Positions 47,315-56,573 of a stretch of DNA of 64,000 nt are shown here, piece after piece; positions within the stretch are counted from its first letter, which is position 1; each line of letters opens with the position of its first letter. The translations under genes were made by a program, and so were the position numbers. The stretch covers positions 310,001 to 374,000 of the forward strand of contig NZ_NBDP01000005.1 of NCBI RefSeq assembly GCF_004123845.1. Direction: 5' to 3'. This DNA comes from Allobosea sp. Tri-44 (GTDB lineage Bacteria; Pseudomonadota; Alphaproteobacteria; Rhizobiales; Beijerinckiaceae). The notes under the pieces were generated by a model that saw only the letters and a list, made by a program, of their open reading frames with translations, did no database searches and was not told the DNA's origin.

Positions 47315-47929
47315 ATGGCAGGTGAACCGCGCATCGCGCTCTTCATCGACGGAGCTAATCTCTATGCGACGTCGAAGCAACTCGGCTTCGACATGGATTA
47401 CCGTCGTTTGCTCAAGGAATTCCAGGGACGCGGCAATCTGATCCGCGCCTTCTACTTCACGACGCTGATCGAAAGCGAGGAATATACCTCGATCAGGCCG
47501 CTGGTCGACTGGCTCGACTACAACGGCTACCGGGTCATCACCAAGGCGGCCAAGGAATTCACCGACGCGACCGGCCGCCGCCGCGTCAAGGGAAATATGG
47601 ATATCGAGCTCGCCATCGAAATGCTCGAGCTCGCCCCCCATCTCGACCACATCTACCTGTTCTCGGGTGATGGCGACTTCCGACCGCTGGTCGAGGCGGT
47701 GCAGCGCAAGGGCGTCAAGGTCTCGGTGGTCTCCACCATCAACACCAGTCCCCCCATGGTCGCCGACGATCTGCGCCGGCAATGCGACGAGTTCGTCGAG
47801 CTCGCCAGCCTGATGCAGAAGGTCGGACGCGACCCGGCCGAGCGGGCGGCGCGCGCGCCTGCTGCCGGCAATCCGGGGCTGGAGCGCCGTTATGGCATCC
47901 GGCAGGGCGACGAGCCGCCGGAAGGCTGA
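47315..47929 (+). CDS. NYN domain protein (LabA/DUF88 family)
   Basis: A 204-aa protein with a PIN-like nuclease fold. Acidic catalytic residues are in ALFIDGANLYATSKQLG, GNMDIELAIEMLEL and YLFSGDGDFRPLVEAVQRKG, which is the standard NYN pattern. The last 40 residues are flexible and basic. Bacterial NYN proteins are thought to cut RNA; the family also includes LabA of cyanobacteria. It starts at 47315 with AGGAG upstream and stands 191 bp behind era. Confidence 0.9.
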   Translation: MAGEPRIALFIDGANLYATSKQLGFDMDYRRLLKEFQGRGNLIRAFYFTTLIESEEYTSIRPLVDWLDYNGYRVITKAAKEFTDATGRRRVKGNMDIELAIEMLELAPHLDHIYLFSGDGDFRPLVEAVQRKGVKVSVVSTINTSPPMVADDLRRQCDEFVELASLMQKVGRDPAERAARAPAAGNPGLERRYGIRQGDEPPEG

Positions 47930-48048
47930 ACTCTCCCCCACCCTCCTGCGTTGTCGATGAGGAACAGGCGGCGCGGTGCGAAGGACACTTGACCGCGACC
48001 GCGGCTCGCGCAAGCTCTGTTTCCGCAACGACACCTGGAGGGCATGCC

Positions 48049-48777
48049 TTGGAACGCCGCAGTTTTCTCACCGGCCTTGTCGCCGGCTCCGCCCTCATCA
48101 TCGCCCGTCCGGCGCTGGTGCTGGCACAGACCGCGCCGGCGCCAGCCGCCGCTCCGCCGCCGCCGGTCTTCACCTTGCCGAAGCTGGCTTACGCCTATGA
48201 GGCGCTGGAGCCGGTCATCGATGCGCAGACCATGCGCATCCACCACTCGCTGCACCATCAGGCCTATGTGAACGGCGCCAACGCCGCGGCCGGCCAATGG
48301 GAGGCCTTGCGCACCACGCCGATCGAGACGGTGCTCGCCGATCTCAGCGCCGCCCCGGACAATGTCCGGACCGCGGTCCGCAACAATGTCGGCGGCCACT
48401 GGAACCACAGCTTCTTCTGGGAGCTGATGACGCCCGGCGGGGCGCAGCAGCCCGGCGCCGAGCTGAAGAGCGCGATCGACGGCGCTTTCGGCTCGATGCT
48501 CGAGCTGGTGCAGAAGGTCAACCAGGCCGGTGCGACGCGCTTCGGCTCGGGCTGGGCCTGGCTCGTCGTGGACAAGGACAAGAAGCTCGCCATCGTCTCG
48601 ACGGCCAACCAGGACACACCGCTCGAGCTCGGCGCCAAGGCAGTGCTCGGCATCGATGTCTGGGAGCATGCCTATTATCTCAAATACCAGAACCGCCGGC
48701 CGGAATACCTCGCCGCCTGGTGGAAGACGGTGAACTGGGACAAGGCGAACGAGAACTTCAAGAAGGCTATGGGGTGA
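48049..48777 (+). CDS. Tat-exported Fe/Mn superoxide dismutase (TTG start)
   Basis: A 242-aa superoxide dismutase that begins with a Tat signal: ERRSFLTGLVAGSALIIARP ends near VLAQTAP, followed by a Pro/Ala linker. The metal ligands are visible in MRIHHSLHHQAYVNGAN, NVGGHWNHSFFWELMTPGG and IDVWEHAYYLKYQNRRPEYL. The gene has no in-frame ATG before the signal; TTG at 48049 is supported by GGAGG at 48037-48041, 7 bp upstream. A twin-arginine signal implies export of folded, metal-loaded enzyme to the periplasm, whereas most Fe/Mn SODs are cytosolic. The gene stands alone. Confidence 0.87.
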   Translation: MERRSFLTGLVAGSALIIARPALVLAQTAPAPAAAPPPPVFTLPKLAYAYEALEPVIDAQTMRIHHSLHHQAYVNGANAAAGQWEALRTTPIETVLADLSAAPDNVRTAVRNNVGGHWNHSFFWELMTPGGAQQPGAELKSAIDGAFGSMLELVQKVNQAGATRFGSGWAWLVVDKDKKLAIVSTANQDTPLELGAKAVLGIDVWEHAYYLKYQNRRPEYLAAWWKTVNWDKANENFKKAMG

Positions 48778-48842
48778 CCCTACGGAACTTGCCTCGGCTT
48801 TCCCCGTTACGGTCGTGACGTGACGGGGAAACGAGGCAGTTC

Positions 48843-49229
48843 ATGCCGGATGATGCGAGCGATTTAGCGCGCGCCTGCTACCAGGCCTATGTCGACAAGG
48901 ATCGAGCCGCGCTCGATGCCCTCATCGCCGAGGATTTTCATTTCAGCAGCCCGCTCGACAATCGGCTCGATCGCGAGACCTATTTCGAGCGCTGCTGGCC
49001 GAACAGCGAGCGCATCCGTTCCTGCACGCTCAAGCACCTCATACCGATCGGCGAGACGGTCTTCGTCACCTATGAGGGCGAAAGCATTGGCGGCAAGGGA
49101 TTCCGCAATACCGAGATCCTGACGATCCGAGGCGGCAAGATCGTCGAGGTTGAGGTCTACTTCGGCTGGTCGCTGCCGCATCCGGCGCCGGACGGAAGTT
49201 TCGTCGAGCTCAATGAGCTTACCAAATAG
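48843..49229 (+). CDS. SnoaL/NTF2-like protein
   Basis: A 128-aa cone-shaped NTF2-fold protein: LARACYQAYVDKDRAALDAL, LIAEDFHFSSPLDNRLDRET, then VFVTYEGESIGGKGFRNTE and GGKIVEVEVYFGWSLPHPAP, which is the usual SnoaL pattern. Such proteins serve as small hydrolases, isomerases or as ligand binders; nothing around it indicates a substrate. It begins with ATG at 48843, 66 bp behind the superoxide dismutase gene. Confidence 0.82.
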   Translation: MPDDASDLARACYQAYVDKDRAALDALIAEDFHFSSPLDNRLDRETYFERCWPNSERIRSCTLKHLIPIGETVFVTYEGESIGGKGFRNTEILTIRGGKIVEVEVYFGWSLPHPAPDGSFVELNELTK

Positions 49230-49244
49230 GCTCGCTTCTGACGC

Positions 49245-49718
49245 TTATCCGCCGGTCTTCAGGATCCGCGCCTTGTCGCGGTTCCAATCGCGGGCTTTCT
49301 CGGTCTCGCGCTTGTCGTGCAGCTTCTTGCCCTTGCCGAGGCCAAGCTCGACCTTCGCCCGGCCCTTGTCGTTGAAATAGACCTTGAGCGGGATGACGGT
49401 GTAGCCCTCGCGCTGGATCGCGCCCATCAGCTTGTCGATCTGGCGGCGATGCAACAGGAGCTTCCGCGGCCGGCGGACATCATGGTTGAAGCGGTTGGCT
49501 TCGAGATATTCCGGGATATGGGCGTTGAACAGGAAAAGCTCGGTGCCCATCGGCCCGGCATAGCTCTCGCCGATCGTCGCCCTGCCGCCGCGCAGCGACT
49601 TGATCTCGGTGCCCTGCAGGGCGATGCCGGCTTCGAGTGTCTCGGTGATGGCATAGTTGTAGCGCGCCTTGCGGTTGTCGGCCGCAAGCTTGTAGCGCTC
49701 GGGATCTGGCTTGCTCAT
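49245..49718 (-). CDS. smpB: SsrA-binding protein SmpB
   Basis: A 157-aa tmRNA partner for rescue of stalled ribosomes. It begins [20 protein letters not shown] and shows the core [56 protein letters not shown] and the C-terminal basic [17 protein letters not shown]. tmRNA itself is not in this window as far as I can see. dapA lies upstream with 41 bp between. Confidence 0.97.
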   Translation of the reverse strand: MSKPDPERYKLAADNRKARYNYAITETLEAGIALQGTEIKSLRGGRATIGESYAGPMGTELFLFNAHIPEYLEANRFNHDVRRPRKLLLHRRQIDKLMGAIQREGYTVIPLKVYFNDKGRAKVELGLGKGKKLHDKRETEKARDWNRDKARILKTGG

Positions 49719-49730
49719 CGAAACACTCCG

Positions 49731-49754
49731 GTAGTCGTCGGCATTGCCGACTAC
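49731..49754. other. Stem-loop between dapA and smpB
   Basis: GTAGTCG at 49731-49737 pairs with CGACTAC at 49748-49754, and inner bases GGC/GCC extend the stem with a 2-base bulge. Located within the dapA-smpB mRNA leader region on the minus strand; it might tune smpB translation or partly end dapA transcription. Confidence 0.35.
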
Positions 49755-49759
49755 CTCAC

Positions 49760-50653
49760 TTAAGCATTCAACAGGCCGGCGTGAACCATGGCGCTGCGGA
49801 TGACGTTCCCGGTCGCCGGCGTCACCGGCATCAGCGGCAGGCGAACTTCTTCCTCGATCCGGCCCAGGCGCTTCAAGCCGTGCTTGGCGCCGGCGAGGCC
49901 CGGCTCCTTGAAGATGGCGTCGTGCAGCGGCACCAGCCGGTCCTGGATCTTCAGGGCGCCGGCATAGTCGCCCTTGAGCGCGCAGGCCATCAGATCGGCG
50001 CAGAGCTTCGGCGCGACATTGGCGACGACCGAGATGCAGCCATGGCCGCCGGCGGCCATATAGGCGAGCGCCGTCATGTCCTCTCCCGAGAGCTGGATGA
50101 AGTCCGGACCCAGCACATGACGCTGCTGCGAGACGCGGGCGAGGTTGGCGGTGGCGTCCTTCACCCCGGCGATGTTCTTCAGCTCATAGAGCCGCGCCAT
50201 GGTCTCGACCGACATGTCGACCACCGAGCGCGGCGGGATGTTGTAGATGATGATCGGGATGCCGATCGCATCGTTCACCGCCTTGAAGTGCTGGTACATG
50301 CCCTCCTGGGTCGGCTTGTTGTAATAGGGCGTGACCACGAGCACGGCCTGGGCACCCGCCTTCTCGGCGTGCTTTGCCAGCGAGATCGCCTCGGTGGTGT
50401 TGTTCGAGCCGGCGCCGGCGATGACCGGCACCCTGCCCTTGGCCTGGTCGAGGACGATCTCGGTGACCTGGCCGTGCTCCTCATGGCTGAGCGTCGGGCT
50501 CTCGCCGGTGGTGCCGACCGGGACCAGCGCCGACGAGCCGCTCTCAATCTGCCAGTCGACCAAAGCGCGCAGCGTCGCTTCGTCGATCTTTCCGCCCTTG
50601 AATGGCGTCACCAGCGCGGGCATCGAACCGGTGAGGGGCGCATGCTTGGTCAT
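49760..50653 (-). CDS. dapA: 4-hydroxy-tetrahydrodipicolinate synthase
   Basis: A 297-aa enzyme of lysine and peptidoglycan precursor synthesis, condensing pyruvate with aspartate semialdehyde. It starts [20 protein letters not shown]; the TTGE motif is in [19 protein letters not shown], the tyrosine of the triad in [14 protein letters not shown] and the Schiff-base lysine in [14 protein letters not shown]. The start is at 50653; the upstream frame is not conserved. smpB is downstream in the same orientation, as in many alphaproteobacteria. Confidence 0.96.
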   Translation of the reverse strand: MTKHAPLTGSMPALVTPFKGGKIDEATLRALVDWQIESGSSALVPVGTTGESPTLSHEEHGQVTEIVLDQAKGRVPVIAGAGSNNTTEAISLAKHAEKAGAQAVLVVTPYYNKPTQEGMYQHFKAVNDAIGIPIIIYNIPPRSVVDMSVETMARLYELKNIAGVKDATANLARVSQQRHVLGPDFIQLSGEDMTALAYMAAGGHGCISVVANVAPKLCADLMACALKGDYAGALKIQDRLVPLHDAIFKEPGLAGAKHGLKRLGRIEEEVRLPLMPVTPATGNVIRSAMVHAGLLNA

Positions 50654-50832
50654 GGACGGTCCTGAAAACGACAAAGTTCGGCGTGAAACGGGCGACAGAC
50701 ATAGCCTTTCAGCTGCAGTCCGCAAAGCCGGCAACCCATCAAAAATCGTGGCGGCATGGTTAGGACTTCCTAAAGCTCCCTGCGGGAGCATGGTCTACTG
50801 CTACGATCCGGCTTGCTTGGGGGATGCCTCAT

Positions 50833-52971
50833 ATGGCGATATCGCCGGGCCGACGGTTCTTTGGAGCCGGCCTGACGCTCATTCTGGTGACTGCCGGACC
50901 CTGCTCCGCGGGCCCTGATGGCTCGCATCCATTGCAGATCGAGCGCCTGGCGCGCGTCAATACAAGCGACGATACCGGACATGCGAGCGTCGATGTCGGC
51001 GTGACGGCCTCGCTCGCGCCGCAGACCGAGCCGCCTGCGTCGCCCATGCCGCCGGCCGCGATCGCCCGGCCGGAGGAGCGCATCGACCTCGAGCCGCTGA
51101 AGAAAGTGGTCGCGGCCTATCGCGCCGGCAAGCTCGAGGAGGGCGATGCCATCGCCCGGCGCATCGACGACAAGGCGGTGCGCGGCATGCTGGAATGGGT
51201 GGCGCTGCGCAGCCTGTCCAATGTTGTGAGCTTCGAGCGCATCGCCGAATTTCTCGACGCCTTCCCGAACTATCCCGGCACGACGCCGTTCCGCCGACGC
51301 GCCGAGGCGGCGCTGGTCACCGACCGGCGCAGCCCGGACACGGTGCGCGCCTTCTTCCACGGCCGCGAGCCGATCAGCCCGGCCGGGCGCATCGCGCTCG
51401 CCCGCGCCCTCGCCGCCGAGGGTAAGAAGGACGAGGCGCTGGCGCTCGCACGCCGGACCTGGCTCAAAGACCATCTCGGCGCCGGGCTCGAGAAGATCGT
51501 GCTCGACAATTTCGGCGACAAGCTCACCAGCGCCGACCATCGGCTACGCACCGAGCGCTATCTCTTCGCCGCGAAGAGCGAAGAGGCGCTGCGCAATGCC
51601 GCCCGCGTCTCGCAGGACTATGTCGCCCTGGCCAAGGTCCGGCTCGCCAGCGCCAAGGCGAAAGGCCCGATCGCGCAGAAGCAGATCGACGCCGTGCCGG
51701 CGGCCCTGAAGAAGGACATCTCCTTCGCCTTCCTGCAGGCGCAGCAGGCGCGCCGCTCCGGCAAACCGGCCGATGCGGCCAAGGCGATCGCCGAGGTGCC
51801 GCGCGATCCCGCTTTGCTCGGCGACGGCGATGGCTGGTGGGAAGAGCGCCGGCTGATCGCCCGCAAGCTGCTCGACGACGGTGATGCCAAGGGTGCCTAT
51901 GCGGTCGCCTCCGGCCACGGCGCCGAAGACACCGCCGAGCGCATCGACGCCGAATGGCATGCCGGCTGGATCGCCCTGCGCTTCGAGAAGGACGCCGAGC
52001 GGGCGGCAAAGCATTTCGCAGAGGCGGCCAAGGTCGCGGAGACGCCGATCTCGGTGGCCCGCGCCACCTATTGGCAGGGTCGCGCCGCCGACGCGCTCGG
52101 CAAGACCGACGAGGCGAAGGCCTTTTATGCCCGCGCTGCCGAGCACCCGATCGCCTATTACGGCCAGCTCGCTCGCGCCCGGCTCGGCCTCACCGAACTG
52201 CCAGTCCGGCGCACCATCGCGGCGCCGCTGGCGCATCTGCCCGGCTTCAAGGCGGCCAAGCTGCTCTATGCGATCGAGGCGCCCGATCTCGCCGGCCAGT
52301 TGCTGATCGACCTGTCGCAGCGCCTGCACGATACCGCTGCGCTGGAAGCAATCGCCGACATCGCCCGCCAGCGTGGCGACGCCAAGACCCTGCTCACCAT
52401 CGGCAAGATCGCGCTGCAGCGTGGTTTCCCACTCGACGAGGCTGCTTTTCCGACCTTCGGCGTGCCGGATTTCCCATCGGTGGGCGATCCGATGGAGCGC
52501 GCCATCGTCCATGCCATCGCCCGGCAGGAAAGCGCCTTCGACCCGGCCGCGGTCTCGCATGCGGGTGCGCTCGGGCTGATGCAGATGATGCCGGCGACGG
52601 CGCGCGAGACGGCGCGGCGGGCTCAGTTTCCCTTCGAGCTCGACCGGCTGACCAAGGACCCGCTCTATTCGGCGAAGATGGGCGCCGCCCATCTCAACGA
52701 CCTGCTCGGCGACTGGCGCGGCTCCTATATCCTGACTTTCGCCGCCTACAATGCCGGCTCGGGCAATGTGAAGAAGTGGATCACGGCCTATGGCGACCCG
52801 CGCTCGCCCGAGGTCGATGCCGTCGACTGGGTTGAGCGCATCTCGTTCACCGAGACGCGCAATTATGTGCAGCGGGTGATGGAGAACCTGCAGGTCTACC
52901 GCCAGCGCCTCAACCAGCGCACCGCCTACATGATCGACTACGATCTGAAGCGGGGCGGCAAGCGCGACTGA
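50833..52971 (+). CDS. Soluble lytic murein transglycosylase
   Basis: A 712-aa periplasmic enzyme of the Slt70 type. The N-terminus MAISPGRRFFGAGLTLILVT is a signal peptide. A long superhelical domain of alpha-hairpins occupies about 500 residues (for example YWQGRAADALGKTDEAKAFY). The C-terminal transglycosylase domain has the catalytic glutamate in IARQESAFDPAAVSHAGALG and LMQMMPATARETARR, then TFAAYNAGSGNVKKWITAYG. I prefer the ATG at 50833 because GGGGG at 50819-50823 is correctly spaced; an ATG at 50824 is too close. Divergent from dapA. Confidence 0.92.
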   Translation: MAISPGRRFFGAGLTLILVTAGPCSAGPDGSHPLQIERLARVNTSDDTGHASVDVGVTASLAPQTEPPASPMPPAAIARPEERIDLEPLKKVVAAYRAGKLEEGDAIARRIDDKAVRGMLEWVALRSLSNVVSFERIAEFLDAFPNYPGTTPFRRRAEAALVTDRRSPDTVRAFFHGREPISPAGRIALARALAAEGKKDEALALARRTWLKDHLGAGLEKIVLDNFGDKLTSADHRLRTERYLFAAKSEEALRNAARVSQDYVALAKVRLASAKAKGPIAQKQIDAVPAALKKDISFAFLQAQQARRSGKPADAAKAIAEVPRDPALLGDGDGWWEERRLIARKLLDDGDAKGAYAVASGHGAEDTAERIDAEWHAGWIALRFEKDAERAAKHFAEAAKVAETPISVARATYWQGRAADALGKTDEAKAFYARAAEHPIAYYGQLARARLGLTELPVRRTIAAPLAHLPGFKAAKLLYAIEAPDLAGQLLIDLSQRLHDTAALEAIADIARQRGDAKTLLTIGKIALQRGFPLDEAAFPTFGVPDFPSVGDPMERAIVHAIARQESAFDPAAVSHAGALGLMQMMPATARETARRAQFPFELDRLTKDPLYSAKMGAAHLNDLLGDWRGSYILTFAAYNAGSGNVKKWITAYGDPRSPEVDAVDWVERISFTETRNYVQRVMENLQVYRQRLNQRTAYMIDYDLKRGGKRD

Positions 52972-53086
52972 GCGCCGGCCACATTCGTGATCAACGCCCT
53001 CAGAAGCCCAACGGCCCGGCCCCGGCTTTCGCCCCCGGCACGGCCATGGTTAGGTGCGCCGTGCCCGCTTTCCCCCCGAGTCCCGC

Positions 53087-53974
53087 ATGAATTCCGATAC
53101 CGGTTTCCGCTCCCTGTTCATCAGCGCCCGCGACGGGCTGAAGCTGCATGTGCGTGAATACGGGCCGCAAGCCGCTTCCCTGCTGCCGATCGTCTGCCTG
53201 GCCGGTCTGGCGCGAACCTCTGCCGACTTCCACGAACTCGCCCTGGCACTTTCGGAGGACGGGCCGCGGCGGGTCCTGGCGCTCGACTATCGCGGCCGCG
53301 GCCGCTCCGATTACGCCAGGGACTGGCACGACTACGATATCCGTATCGAGCTCGACGATCTCATGCAGATGCTTGCGGCAACCGGCGTCGAGGAAGCCGT
53401 CTTCGTCGGCACCTCGCGCGGCGGGCTCCTGACCATGGCGCTGGGGGCAGCACGACCTGCGGCGATCCGCGGCGTCGTCCTCAACGATGTCGGGCCGGTG
53501 ATCGACGCGCGCGGGCTGCTGCGCATTCGCGGCTATGTCGGCAAGCTGCCGACGCCGCGCAGCTTCGCCGAGGGGGCCGAGATCCTGAAGCGGCTCTCGG
53601 ACCAGCAATTCCCGCTCTTCGGCGAGGCCGAATGGGAGATCATGGCGCGCCGGACCTGGACCGAACGCAACGGCGCGCTCTTGCCGGACTACGATCCACG
53701 CCTGCTGAAGACGCTGGAAGAGCTCGACCTGGAAGCGCCGCTGCCCGAGCTCTGGCCCTATTTCGCCGCGCTCAACCATGTCCCGGTGCTGGCGATCCGC
53801 GGCGAGAATTCCGACCTCCTGGCCGAGAAGACGCTGGCGGAGATGGGGCAGCGCCATCCGCGCTGCGAGACCTTCACCGCGCCGGGCCAGGGCCATGCTC
53901 CCCTGCTCGGCAGCAAGGACATGGTCCGCCGGATCGGCCGGTTGATCGCGAAGGCTGAGAAGCAGGCAGCCTAA
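53087..53974 (+). CDS. Alpha/beta hydrolase
   Basis: A 295-aa hydrolase starting MNSDTGFRSLFISARDGLKL. The oxyanion region is IVCLAGLARTSADFHELAL, followed by VLALDYRGRGRSDYARDW and the nucleophile elbow VFVGTSRGGLLTMALGAAR, where Ser is in G-T-S-R-G. The late His is in FTAPGQGHAPLLG. The motif G-T-S-R-G and size match the many small-ester hydrolases; the substrate cannot be named. It stands 115 bp behind slt. Confidence 0.85.
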   Translation: MNSDTGFRSLFISARDGLKLHVREYGPQAASLLPIVCLAGLARTSADFHELALALSEDGPRRVLALDYRGRGRSDYARDWHDYDIRIELDDLMQMLAATGVEEAVFVGTSRGGLLTMALGAARPAAIRGVVLNDVGPVIDARGLLRIRGYVGKLPTPRSFAEGAEILKRLSDQQFPLFGEAEWEIMARRTWTERNGALLPDYDPRLLKTLEELDLEAPLPELWPYFAALNHVPVLAIRGENSDLLAEKTLAEMGQRHPRCETFTAPGQGHAPLLGSKDMVRRIGRLIAKAEKQAA

Positions 53975-53986
53975 CGATCTGGCCTC

Positions 53987-54550
53987 CTAACGCTGCCTTG
54001 CCTGAAGCGGCAGGGCGTCGAACAGCGACGGCTCGGCGCTGGTGCGCGCCTTCTCGATCGTCAGGATCTTCAGCTTTGTCTCGACGCCGCCATCGGCCGA
54101 GAAGCCGCCGGTCTTGCCGCCGGCGGCGAGCACGCGATGGCAGGGCACGATGATCGGGATCGGGTTCTGGCCAAGCGCCACGCCGACGGCCCGCGCTGCG
54201 CCGGGCTCACCGATCCGCGCCGCGACCTCGCCATAGGTCAGCGTCTCGCCAGGCGGAATCGCCAAAGCGACGGCGTAGACGCGCCGGTTGAACTCAGGCG
54301 TCGCCGAGAGATCGATCGGCAGATGCGCGAGATCACGCTGCTCGCCTGCCAACAAGGCGACGACGTCATCGATCGCCTGCCGCACGAAAGGCGGAGGCTC
54401 GGCCTTGACCGCCTCGGGAAAGCGCTTCGCCAGGCGCCGCCGCGCCGCATCCTCGTCGCGCTCGGGCAATTGCGCCGCGATGATGCGCTCGCCCTGCCAG
54501 ACCAGAGCGCAGGAGCCGATCGCGGTCGCAAAGAGACAGATGTTCTGCAT
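53987..54550 (-). CDS. ogt: Methylated-DNA-protein-cysteine methyltransferase
   Basis: A 187-aa suicide enzyme that repairs O6-alkylguanine. It starts MQNICLFATAIGSCALVWQG; the helix-turn-helix is TPEFNRRVYAVALAIPPGET with LTYGEVAARIGEPGAARAVG, and the acceptor cysteine is in IIVPCHRVLAAGGKTGGFSA. The N-terminal domain has no Ada zinc site, so this is the Ogt type. It is transcribed in the same direction as msrP upstream of it (57 bp). Confidence 0.93.
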   Translation of the reverse strand: MQNICLFATAIGSCALVWQGERIIAAQLPERDEDAARRRLAKRFPEAVKAEPPPFVRQAIDDVVALLAGEQRDLAHLPIDLSATPEFNRRVYAVALAIPPGETLTYGEVAARIGEPGAARAVGVALGQNPIPIIVPCHRVLAAGGKTGGFSADGGVETKLKILTIEKARTSAEPSLFDALPLQARQR

Positions 54551-54607
54551 GGGTCGAAGCTAGCGCAGATGCCGCCTGCGCGGCACCCGCTTTCTGCCAG
54601 CAGGTGG

Positions 54608-55564
54608 TCAGGCCCAGAGCCGTTCCTTCTCCAAGCCCTTGTAGAGATCCGCCACCTGCTCGGCATATCCGTTGAACAGCAGCGTCGGCTTGCGGTCGCG
54701 CGAGCCCAGCACCTGCTCGCTCGCCTGGCTCCAGCGCGGATGCGAGACTTCCGGGTTCACATTGGCCCAGAAGCCATATTCGGAAGCCTGCAACCCCTCC
54801 CAGAAGGTCTTCGGCCGCTCGGCGACGAAGCTGATCTTGCTGATCGATTTCACCGATTTGAAGCCGTATTTCCACGGCGTGATCAATCGCAGCGGGGCGC
54901 CGTGCTGGGTGGGGATCGGCTTGCCGTAGATGCCGGTCACCATCAGCGCCATCTCGTTGGTCGCCTCGGCGATGGTCAGCCCTTCCGTATAGGGCCAGGG
55001 ATACCAGCGCTGCGACTGCCCCGGCGCCATCTTCGGATTCAGGAAGGTCTGCATCTGGATATATTTCGCCCCTGACAAGGGCTTGGCCAGCGCGACCAGA
55101 CTCTTCAGCGTGAACCCCGTCCACGGCACCGCCATCGACCAGGCCTCGACACAGCGGAAGCGATAGAGCCGCTCCTCCAGCGTGACCTTGCGGATCAGGT
55201 CGTCGATGCCGATCTCGAACGGCTTCTCGACGAGACCGTCGATCGTGATCGTCCACGGCCGCGTCTGCAGGCGCTTGGACGCGGCGGCCACCTCCTTCGA
55301 GGTGCCGAACTCGTAGAAATTATTGTAGTTCGCCGCCAGTTCCTCGTCGGTCACCGGGCGGTCGAGCGTGTAGGCCGCATTGCGCTTGGCCGGGTAGAGG
55401 TCGAGCGTCGGGTCGGCGCCCTGCGCCATGGCGCCCTGCGGCAAGGCGGCCCCGGCGATCAGACCGGCACCGCCGGCGAGCCATTGCCGCCTGTTCAGGA
55501 AGACGGCCTCGGATGTCGCCTGGCTCTCGGGAATTTCCCAGCCGGCGCGGCGCTTGATCAGCAT
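54608..55564 (-). CDS. msrP: Protein-methionine-sulfoxide reductase catalytic subunit MsrP
   Basis: A 318-aa periplasmic molybdoenzyme (YedY) that repairs oxidised methionine in envelope proteins. The start MLIKRRAGWEIPESQATSEA is followed by a Tat motif FLNRRQWLAGGAGLIAGAAL and the molybdopterin domain with the Mo-ligating Cys in LYRFRCVEAWSMAVPWTGF; NNFYEFGTSKE and RWYPWPYTEGLTIAEATNEM are family marks. The start at 55564 has GGAG at usable distance; a more upstream ATG at 55573 is too close to it. The membrane partner MsrQ (YedZ) is absent from the window, although it is usually adjacent. Confidence 0.93.
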   Translation of the reverse strand: MLIKRRAGWEIPESQATSEAVFLNRRQWLAGGAGLIAGAALPQGAMAQGADPTLDLYPAKRNAAYTLDRPVTDEELAANYNNFYEFGTSKEVAAASKRLQTRPWTITIDGLVEKPFEIGIDDLIRKVTLEERLYRFRCVEAWSMAVPWTGFTLKSLVALAKPLSGAKYIQMQTFLNPKMAPGQSQRWYPWPYTEGLTIAEATNEMALMVTGIYGKPIPTQHGAPLRLITPWKYGFKSVKSISKISFVAERPKTFWEGLQASEYGFWANVNPEVSHPRWSQASEQVLGSRDRKPTLLFNGYAEQVADLYKGLEKERLWA

Positions 55565-55679
55565 GACGGACATACTCCGTTGCAACAGAGTATGATTAGT
55601 CGATTTGGTACCTGCCCACCAAGTCACGAGGGGGAGAGCAGCTCTCCCCCTCGCTTGGAAATCACAGCGGCCCGGCCAT

Positions 55680-56222
55680 TCAAGCCGGCAGATCGGCGAA
55701 GCGCTTGGCGTAGTCCGCCTCCAGCCCTGCGATCCTCGACCAGAAGCCACGCGGCGGATCGCCGGCGAGCTTGTCTTCCAGAATGCCGAGATGGGCGTGC
55801 CAGCCGCCGGAGACGTCGGTCATCTCCGCCTTGTCGGCGAGCTTGCGATGCGTCAGCACCAGCTTGACCTTGTCGCCTTTGGGCGTGAGTTCGAAGGTCA
55901 CCTCCGAGCTGGCGCCGCCCTCGCCCGGCCAGGTCATCGCCAGCGCGGTCATCGGCTCGTAGCGCGTCACGGTTCCCTTGGAGGGCCAGCCATTGTCGTT
56001 CATCTCGCGATAGCGCTCCGGCGGCCGCTCGCTGGTGATCTCCGAATGCTTGAACAGGAGATCGACCGTGCCGCCGACGCGTGGCTCGAGTTGGCCCGAA
56101 GCCAGCCAGGTGCCGCGTTTGTCGGACTCGGTGAGATAGGACCAGACTCGCTCGACTGGGCCGGGCAAAAGGCGTTCGAAGCGGATAGCGCCGCTCTCCA
56201 GAACCACACCATACTCGTTCAT
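55680..56222 (-). CDS. SRPBCC/AHSA1-domain protein
   Basis: A 180-aa START-like protein: MNEYGVVLESGAIRFERLLP, then GPVERVWSYLTESDKRGTWL, and the AHSA1-type middle ALAMTWPGEGGASSEVTFEL with GDKVKLVLTHRKL, GGWHAHLGILEDKLAG at the end. Such proteins bind hydrophobic ligands. It is 11 bp behind an ArsR gene in the same direction, the frequent ArsR-AHSA1 two-gene operon. Confidence 0.87.
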   Translation of the reverse strand: MNEYGVVLESGAIRFERLLPGPVERVWSYLTESDKRGTWLASGQLEPRVGGTVDLLFKHSEITSERPPERYREMNDNGWPSKGTVTRYEPMTALAMTWPGEGGASSEVTFELTPKGDKVKLVLTHRKLADKAEMTDVSGGWHAHLGILEDKLAGDPPRGFWSRIAGLEADYAKRFADLPA

Positions 56223-56233
56223 GACTGCTCTCC

Positions 56234-56551
56234 TTACTCGTCGTCAGATTTTGCGAGCTCTCGTTCCAGGCGGTCGAGCCCGCCATTCCAGAAGCTGCGG
56301 ACCTGCTTGACCCAGGCCTCGAAGGCATCGAGGCCTTCCGGATCGAGCCGGTAGATGCGCCGCTGGCCACTGACCTCGACGCTCACCAGCCCCGCCTCCT
56401 TCAGCACCTTCAGATGCTGCGAGATCGCCGGCGCGCTCATGCCGAACTGGGCAGTGATCTCGCCCGCCGCCATGGCGCGCTGGCCCAGCATCTCGACGAT
56501 GCGGCGGCGGGTCGGGTCGGCAAGGGCAGTGAAGCGATCCATGCATTTCAT
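56234..56551 (-). CDS. ArsR-family transcriptional regulator
   Basis: A 105-aa winged-helix regulator. It reads MKCMDRFTALADPTRRRIVE, then MSAPAISQHLKVLKEAGLVS, the recognition helix, and SGQRRIYRLDPEGL for the wing. There is no metal-binding CVCD motif, so this is a non-metal ArsR of the type that controls AHSA1 proteins. The start could also be the Met three codons later (56542). A perfect palindrome lies immediately upstream. Confidence 0.9.
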   Translation of the reverse strand: MKCMDRFTALADPTRRRIVEMLGQRAMAAGEITAQFGMSAPAISQHLKVLKEAGLVSVEVSGQRRIYRLDPEGLDAFEAWVKQVRSFWNGGLDRLERELAKSDDE

Positions 56552-56561
56552 TTAGTCATTT

Positions 56562-56573
56562 ACTTAATTAAGT
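56562..56573. promoter_or_regulatory. Candidate ArsR operator
   Basis: ACTTAATTAAGT is a perfect 12-bp palindrome just 11 bp before the start codon. On the minus strand TTGACT at 56571-56576 overlaps one edge and would act as -35, so the repressor would cover the promoter. If so, the transcript starts close to the ATG; no Shine-Dalgarno sequence is visible, so the mRNA may be leaderless. Confidence 0.55.

Noticed and set aside
48044..48271. ATG-started frame MPWNAAVFSPAL in front of the superoxide dismutase
   Set aside because: It is out of frame with the enzyme; the in-frame TTG five bases later has the correctly spaced GGAGG and begins a perfect Tat signal.
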